In this document: positions 6,679 through 10,388 of the stretch, in pieces
How positions within the stretch are numbered: the stretch's first letter is position 1
How the letters are laid out: each line of letters opens with the position of its first letter
Assembly (NCBI GenBank): GCA_005788145.1
Contig: SXYY01000037.1
Location: 1-10,388, forward strand
Direction of reading: 5' to 3'
DNA from: Bacteroidota bacterium
GTDB lineage: Bacteria > Bacteroidota > Bacteroidia > NS11-12g > UBA955
DNA length: 10,388 nt
Made by a program: the position numbers and the translations under genes
The notes under the pieces: generated by a model
What the model was told of the DNA's origin: nothing
The model's database searches: none
The model's input: the letters and a program-made list of their open reading frames with translations, nothing else

Positions 6679-7700
6679 GGGGAACGAAGTATTCCGACGA
6701 TGGCTTCAATCAGCAATTCTCCGTCTGATGCAAAACCACGATTAACGCCCTTCAAACGGAGATCGAGGAGTTTTATCTGGTTGAATACACGCTCTAAATC
6801 ATTGGCTGAGTACAATTTAGCCGCTCCCAAATACTCTTCTAGAAAAAATGGATTCACCCCCAGCGTGTTGGCCAATTCACCCTTGTTTCCGCCCGACATC
6901 TGTTGGGTAAGCAATATTTTACCAAAATAATTATGCAAGTTGGTCACCATGCGCAAGATTTCGCCTTTTTCAGCGCGTTGCGACATGTGATGTGCGATTT
7001 GGATGGCTTTGTTGAAGTTCTTTGCCCCGAGTGCACTTTGCAATTCAAAAACGTTGTATTCTCTGTTAAAACCAATGTTTGCCTCAATGTGGGTGGTGCG
7101 AATAAACTCTTCTTTCACGTTGATGAACAACTTATCCAATTCATTGTGAATCAGGGGCAAATCAGCACCCAACAGTTCCACTATCATTTGAATGGCAGAC
7201 GAATCCACACTCCTACCCTGTTGTTTGAAATACTCGGGCAACCAATCTTTGATTTGATAATCACGGAGCTTGGCTGCGTGATAAGCACCACCGAATCGGT
7301 CGGCTTGTTTACCAACCTTGGTTCGCATATCCATCTTGTTACCACGGAATGCACAAACCAATACCGTTGATGGCATTGGGTTATCCAAATACGACAGCAA
7401 CTTATCGAACTCCTTGATGTCCTGCGCGTCTTTCACGATGATCACCTGGTATTGGCTCATCATGGGATACCTACGTGCCATGGAGATTAGGTCATGAACC
7501 TTGACCTCTTTGCCGTAAATCAATGTTTGATTAAAACTGCGTTCTGATTCCGGAAGAATGCTCTGTTCAAGCAGATCCGTGAGGGCATCAATAAAATAAA
7601 CCTCTTCACCATGCAGCAAATACACCGGAGAATATTGTTTGGATTGAATCTTTCGACGCAAATCCAAATAATTCGATATGGTATCGCTCATTTTGGCCAT
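6666..7700 (-). CDS. holA: DNA polymerase III, delta subunit
   Basis: 344 aa, close to the usual length for HolA. This subunit of the clamp-loader complex opens the beta sliding clamp during replication. The N-terminal AAA+-like domain carries the degenerate nucleotide-site motif characteristic of delta, 'SPVYLLHGEEVYFIDAL' (~24-40). This is followed by 'MARRYPMMSQYQVIIVKDAQD' and 'STVLVCAFRGNKMD', the expected core strands. The middle domain includes 'GADLPLIHNELDKLFI' (~178-193). The C-terminal collar region is 'GEILRMVTNLHNYFGKILLTQQM' (~245-267). The ATG at 7700 or the one at 7691 (MSDTISNYL) could be the start; neither conserved region decides it. It is transcribed divergently from the nuclease-like gene, with starts about 20 bp apart. 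Confidence 0.93.
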   Translation of the reverse strand: MAKMSDTISNYLDLRRKIQSKQYSPVYLLHGEEVYFIDALTDLLEQSILPESERSFNQTLIYGKEVKVHDLISMARRYPMMSQYQVIIVKDAQDIKEFDKLLSYLDNPMPSTVLVCAFRGNKMDMRTKVGKQADRFGGAYHAAKLRDYQIKDWLPEYFKQQGRSVDSSAIQMIVELLGADLPLIHNELDKLFINVKEEFIRTTHIEANIGFNREYNVFELQSALGAKNFNKAIQIAHHMSQRAEKGEILRMVTNLHNYFGKILLTQQMSGGNKGELANTLGVNPFFLEEYLGAAKLYSANDLERVFNQIKLLDLRLKGVNRGFASDGELLIEAIVGILRSPQRV

Positions 7701-7719
7701 GGGTTGTATTTTTACCGCA

Positions 7720-8169
7720 GTGCAAACATTACATTTTCCTGATTACGGGTTTCGAATTCAAGAACAAGAGCAAAAAAAGGTCATTTTCGATCCGGTTCGG
7801 AAAAAATTTATCCCCCTAACCCCCGAAGAATGGGTTCGACAACACTGTATCGCCCATTTAATTCAACACTATCAGATTCCACAAGGCGTCATTGCCGTTG
7901 AAAGAGAAATTCAAGCCTTTGGAATGCGCAAACGCTTTGATATTGTGGTAATTGCGAGCAATGCATCCCCCTTGATTTTGATTGAATGCAAAGCGCCAGA
8001 AGTGAAAATCACCAAAGAAACGCTCATACAAGCCGCCACTTATAACAATAAATTAGACAGTAAATTCGTGTGGATTACCAATGGGATCGAGCACGCTTGG
8101 TTTGAGAAAATTGATGGGAATTTGCGGTTAATCAGTCCGCCGGATGCTGCGTGTTTGGCACAACGATGA
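7720..8169 (+). CDS. Standalone PD-(D/E)XK nuclease-like protein, HsdR N-terminal domain family
   Basis: About 149 aa from the preferred GTG start. The sequence matches the type I restriction enzyme R-subunit N-terminal domain (HSDR_N_2-like): 'FDPVRKKFIPLTPEEWVRQ' near the N-terminus, then the nuclease core Asp74 (RFDIVV), Glu89-x-Lys91 (IECKAPEVKI) and Gln104 (QAATYN). It also contains 'WITNGIEHAWF'. These fit an intact PD-(D/E)XK active site. No helicase/translocase, HsdM or HsdS follows, so it is not a type I restriction enzyme by itself. The ATG at 7678 would overlap holA and add 'MVSLILAMGCIFTA', which does not look like the family. The GTG at 7720 gives MQTLHFPDYGFRI, matching the usual family N-terminus. 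From memory the gene is frequently next to holA in Bacteroidota, hinting at DNA repair or replication rather than defence. It is the only plus-strand gene and converges on the lipoprotein gene with an 18-bp gap. Confidence 0.83.
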   Translation: MQTLHFPDYGFRIQEQEQKKVIFDPVRKKFIPLTPEEWVRQHCIAHLIQHYQIPQGVIAVEREIQAFGMRKRFDIVVIASNASPLILIECKAPEVKITKETLIQAATYNNKLDSKFVWITNGIEHAWFEKIDGNLRLISPPDAACLAQR

Positions 8170-8187
8170 ATGTGCGTTTGGCGTTGG

Positions 8188-9075
8188 CTAGTCGAGAACA
8201 ATGTCTGTCATCTTACCTGCATTGGTAATACGCAGAATTCGATCACAAGATTCATTGTTAAACGGATCAAAATCTATTACGATGTCGCGATTGGTTTTCT
8301 CAATCGTTAAATTCAGTAACCCTTTGACCGGAATCATGCCACATCCGGGCTCCAGTTTCTTGATCAAGGGCGAACCGATATTCCATTGAAAATCCTCGTC
8401 ATTCATTTCCACTTTTCCATCACCCTGAAGCTGGTAATGATCCCCAAAAACACCCGGAGTAGACAACCCCGACAATTTCTCTGCTGTTAATTTGCCCTCC
8501 AATTCTAAGTGATTGTCATCCATTTCCAAATGTTTGATATTGAACGACAACAACTCGCGCATTTGACGATCAACATCCATTTCCAAGTGATGAATGCTAA
8601 AGACTTTTGATTCTGTACCAAAAACGAAAGAATTGCCTTTTTCAATGAGAATGTGCGACTTCGCCGTATTTTCAATATAGTGTGATTCCAATACCACTTT
8701 AATTACCCCACCACGAAAACGACCATCAAGGCATTTTTGAGAGGGTTGCAGCGGCGCTGTTATTGGGCCAAAATCAATGGTGAATTCCACGGGGTCCCCA
8801 TCATAGAAAGTTGAATCAAGGACAGTAATTCGGGTGTCTTTGTTGAAATTTTGCAATTTGAAGTAGAGCGGTGTTCCTTTTCCGTTGGTTTGATCGCAGG
8901 ATTCTTCGGCGTATTCAATAATAGAACCAATCTCTGTCATCACCATCGCAAAGTCCGCCGCAGTTTCTTCGCGGGTGTCCGAATTGTGGTTAATGCGCTC
9001 ACATGAAGACATGGACAAAAGCAACAGAATTGACAACGACACAAGTACGCTCAATTTTGGTTGCGGAATCTTCAT
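8188..9075 (-). CDS. Exported lipoprotein of a Cys-containing Bacteroidota family, unknown function
   Basis: 295 aa from the ATG at 9075. A TTG 36 bp upstream is in frame but spoils the signal sequence. The N-terminus MKIPQPKLSVLVSLSILLLLSMSSC is a lipoprotein signal with lipidated Cys25. The mature protein is predicted mostly beta strand. Two segments recall a lipoprotein family I have seen in many Bacteroidota: 'IDFGP...CLDGRFRGGVIKVVL' (~100-129) and 'GCGMIPVKGLLNLTIEKT...FNNESCDRILRITNAGK' (~244-288). Four further cysteines (60, 115, 245, 277) could form two disulfides in the periplasm. There is no enzymatic motif. It has an exact -7 element 47 nt before the start and so probably its own transcript, separate from the aminotransferase. 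Function unknown. Confidence 0.75.
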   Translation of the reverse strand: MKIPQPKLSVLVSLSILLLLSMSSCERINHNSDTREETAADFAMVMTEIGSIIEYAEESCDQTNGKGTPLYFKLQNFNKDTRITVLDSTFYDGDPVEFTIDFGPITAPLQPSQKCLDGRFRGGVIKVVLESHYIENTAKSHILIEKGNSFVFGTESKVFSIHHLEMDVDRQMRELLSFNIKHLEMDDNHLELEGKLTAEKLSGLSTPGVFGDHYQLQGDGKVEMNDEDFQWNIGSPLIKKLEPGCGMIPVKGLLNLTIEKTNRDIVIDFDPFNNESCDRILRITNAGKMTDIVLD

Positions 9076-9090
9076 GTTTGTTTTGATCTG

Positions 9091-9105
9091 TTGCAATATT
9101 CGCAA
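9091..9105. repeat. Imperfect palindrome in the lipoprotein 5' leader
   Basis: TTGCAATATTCGCAA is a near-palindrome (TTGC/GCAA arms around an AT-rich centre with one mismatched pair). It lies 16 bp upstream of the ATG at 9075 and downstream of the likely transcription start. It could be a regulator site, but one such element may occur by chance. Confidence 0.3.
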
Positions 9106-9122
9106 AAACAACTACTTAATGA

Positions 9123-9130
9123 CAAAGATA
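9123..9130 (-). promoter_or_regulatory. Candidate -7 element for the lipoprotein gene
   Basis: The minus strand reads TATCTTTG, an exact TAnnTTTG match, 47 nt before the ATG at 9075. A TTTTTTG run ends 14 nt upstream, which is short for a -33 box. The site lies between the aminotransferase stop and the lipoprotein start, the right place for an independent promoter. Confidence 0.5.
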
Positions 9131-9132
9131 AT

Positions 9133-9142
9133 GGTGATCACC
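9133..9142. promoter_or_regulatory. Perfect 10-bp palindrome between the putative -33 and -7 regions
   Basis: GGTGATCACC is self-complementary and lies 2 bp upstream of the TATCTTTG element of the lipoprotein gene. The position fits an operator for a dimeric repressor. It is not followed by a T-run on either strand, so it is unlikely to be a terminator. Confidence 0.4.
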
Positions 9143-9154
9143 CCCAAAAAATAC

Positions 9155-10345
9155 TCAAATTTCTTCGATGGCTTCCAGGATGCGGTTACAAGCCCAATGA
9201 ATTTCCTCATCTGTGATACTGAGTGGGGGGGACAATCGCAAACAGTTGGGAGCAAATAAAAACCAGTCGGAAAACAGCCCTTTGTTCAACATTTTTTCTA
9301 TGCAAAGTTGCACAGTTTCAAAATTGGCCATTTCAACCGCCAACATGAGTCCTTTACCATGGACTGCCTTTATGGCTGGATGAACCAAGCATTGGCGAAA
9401 AATAAATTCCTTGTGGTATACTTCGTTGATCCAATTAGAGGCAACGAGCACTTCAAAAGCGGCATTGCCCGCCGCAGCGACCACTGGATGCCCACCAAAC
9501 GTGGTAATATGTCCAAGAATGGGTTGATCTGATAGTTGGGCCATTAATCGCCTATCCGACAAAAAAGCGCCCATGGGCATTCCACCGCCCAAAGCTTTAC
9601 CCAAAACCAATATATCCGGAACGATACCTGTATGTTCGAATGCGAATAACTTACCTGTTCTACCGAAGCCCGTTTGGATTTCATCAAAAATGAGTAAACT
9701 GCAATGCTTATCGCAATGCGCGCGAAGTGCTTGCAGAAACTCAGCGGATGACCACTGATCTCCGCGTTCCGCTTGAACGACTTCAACAATCACCCCTGCA
9801 ACGCGATCCCATGGGATGGCATCCAGCGCAGCGATATCATTTTGATGCACAAAATGAACCGATGGCAACAATGGCCTGAATGCCTGACTGTAGTAGTCAT
9901 TGCTCATCAAACTCAGTGGACCATGGGTACTCCCGTGATAGGCGTCAACCAGTGCAACAAAATCTGTCTTGCGGGTAACCTTTTTCGCTAGTTTCATGGC
10001 CCCATCAATGGCCTCCGCGCCGGAATTCACAAAATAACAGCAATTCAGCGGTGTGGGAAGTATATCAACCAATTGCTTTGCATAGGTAGATTGTGGGGTT
10101 TGTACCGTTTCTCCATAGACCATCACGTGCATGAATTCACTGGCCTGCTGTTGAACGGCCGCTACGACCTTGGGATGCTGATGTCCTACATTACAAACAG
10201 AGATTCCTGCTATCAAATCCAAATACTTCCGTCCGTCCACATCATATAAATAATTCCCTTCTGCCCTCACCACATGCAACGCCAGTGGATTGGGGCTGGT
10301 TTGGGCCATATTTTCAAGAAATGTTTGACGGGCAAAAGCATGCAT
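9155..10345 (-). CDS. Class III PLP-dependent aminotransferase (aspartate aminotransferase family)
   Basis: 396-aa cytoplasmic enzyme, full length for fold-type I class III aminotransferases such as ornithine and acetylornithine aminotransferases. The PLP phosphate-binding segment is 'FVNSGAEAIDGAMKLAKK' (~105-122). The cofactor Asp is in 'LIFDEIQTGFGRTGKLFAFE' (Asp221, Gln224). The Schiff-base Lys is Lys250 in 'LGKALGGGMPMGAF'. 'HITTFGGHPVVAAAG' (~279-293) contacts the phosphate from the partner subunit. The pattern 'AQTSPNPLAL...GISVCNVGHQHPKVV' and 'HVMVYGE' matches a Bacteroidota subgroup usually annotated only as aspartate aminotransferase family. I would not call it ArgD or RocD, since no arginine genes are nearby. 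The ATG at 10345 is supported by the family N-terminus and by a promoter element just upstream. Confidence 0.9.
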   Translation of the reverse strand: MHAFARQTFLENMAQTSPNPLALHVVRAEGNYLYDVDGRKYLDLIAGISVCNVGHQHPKVVAAVQQQASEFMHVMVYGETVQTPQSTYAKQLVDILPTPLNCCYFVNSGAEAIDGAMKLAKKVTRKTDFVALVDAYHGSTHGPLSLMSNDYYSQAFRPLLPSVHFVHQNDIAALDAIPWDRVAGVIVEVVQAERGDQWSSAEFLQALRAHCDKHCSLLIFDEIQTGFGRTGKLFAFEHTGIVPDILVLGKALGGGMPMGAFLSDRRLMAQLSDQPILGHITTFGGHPVVAAAGNAAFEVLVASNWINEVYHKEFIFRQCLVHPAIKAVHGKGLMLAVEMANFETVQLCIEKMLNKGLFSDWFLFAPNCLRLSPPLSITDEEIHWACNRILEAIEEI

Positions 10346-10349
10346 GTAG

Positions 10350-10357
10350 CAAAGGTA
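10350..10357 (-). promoter_or_regulatory. Candidate -7 element, 4 nt from the aminotransferase start codon
   Basis: The minus strand reads TACCTTTG then CTAC then ATG, an exact TAnnTTTG match with the same 4-nt gap seen before the 65-aa gene. No TTG lies at the usual -33 distance; only a T-run does. Transcription would begin at or very near the ATG. Confidence 0.55.
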
Positions 10358-10376
10358 CGCAACAATGCATGGACAT

Positions 10377-10388
10377 AAAAAAACCCCG
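10377..10388 (-). terminator. Probable 3' half of an upstream gene's terminator (partial)
   Basis: On the minus strand the window begins CGGGG followed by seven T. This looks like the distal stem arm and T-tract of an intrinsic terminator whose other arm (CCCCG-like) would lie beyond the right edge. It implies another minus-strand gene ending just outside the window. Confidence 0.45.

Noticed and set aside
6903..7370. 155-aa plus-strand open frame opposite holA
   Set aside because: A shadow of the well-conserved holA gene; no recognisable motif.
7678..7719. N-terminal extension of the nuclease-like protein from the ATG at 7678 or 7699
   Set aside because: It overlaps or abuts the holA start and encodes residues unlike the family N-terminus; the in-frame GTG at 7720 fits better.
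7720..8169. Type I restriction-modification system
   Set aside because: Only the HsdR N-terminal nuclease-like domain is present; no translocase, methylase or specificity gene is in the window.
8158..8175. GCACA...TGTGC hairpin at the end of the nuclease-like gene as a terminator
   Set aside because: Only a 5-bp stem with an 8-nt loop, and no T-run follows on either strand.
9225..9231. Run of seven G (C on the coding strand) in the aminotransferase gene as a phase-variation switch
   Set aside because: The frame is intact and the tract encodes the normal SPP of LRLSPPLSI; seven bases is short for a contingency locus.

Overview
The window looks like a chromosomal segment of a Bacteroidota bacterium (broadly Flavobacteriia/Chitinophagia-like; genus not assignable by eye). 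Three things point there. Two secreted proteins end in, or run into, a type IX secretion system (T9SS) type A sorting domain of the 'PNP' type. Several start regions carry an exact match to the Bacteroidota sigma factor -7 element TAnnTTTG. The PstS-like, TPR, aminotransferase and lipoprotein families are ones I know mainly from this phylum. Seven of the eight genes are on the minus strand, packing is tight, and no gap exceeds 300 bases. I see no tRNA, rRNA, IS element, CRISPR array, phage gene or sign of recent transfer.

Reading the minus strand from high to low coordinates: (i) 10345-9155, a class III PLP-dependent aminotransferase, with a terminator tail and an exact -7 element just upstream. 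(ii) 9075-8188, an exported lipoprotein of a Cys-containing, beta-rich Bacteroidota family, with its own promoter candidate and a 10-bp palindrome. (iii) 7700-6666, holA (DNA polymerase III delta), divergent from the only plus-strand gene, a standalone PD-(D/E)XK nuclease-like protein related to the HsdR N-terminal domain (7720-8169, probably a GTG start). (iv) 6615-4678, a secreted BNR/Asp-box beta-propeller T9SS cargo, closed by a strong terminator. (v) 4604-1537, a probable operon: a 65-aa two-helix membrane protein overlapping by 4 bp a PstS-like lipoprotein, then a periplasmic TPR protein, closed by another strong terminator. (vi) 1457 to the left edge, a subtilisin-family protease cut by the window just as its T9SS sorting domain begins.

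Most genes concern the cell envelope: two T9SS cargo proteins, two lipoproteins, a periplasmic TPR scaffold and a small membrane protein. The PstS-like/TPR pair is, from my knowledge of the phylum, usually found beside ExbB/ExbD/TonB energy-transduction genes. Here it is preceded only by the small membrane protein and a terminator.

I found no clear undescribed multi-gene system. The points most worth a second look are very short gaps between -7 elements and start codons, some directly behind or overlapping terminators (possible leaderless transcripts); the small-protein/PstS-like/TPR unit, whose PstS-like member seems to lack the usual phosphate-contact segment; and the nuclease-like gene paired head-to-head with holA.
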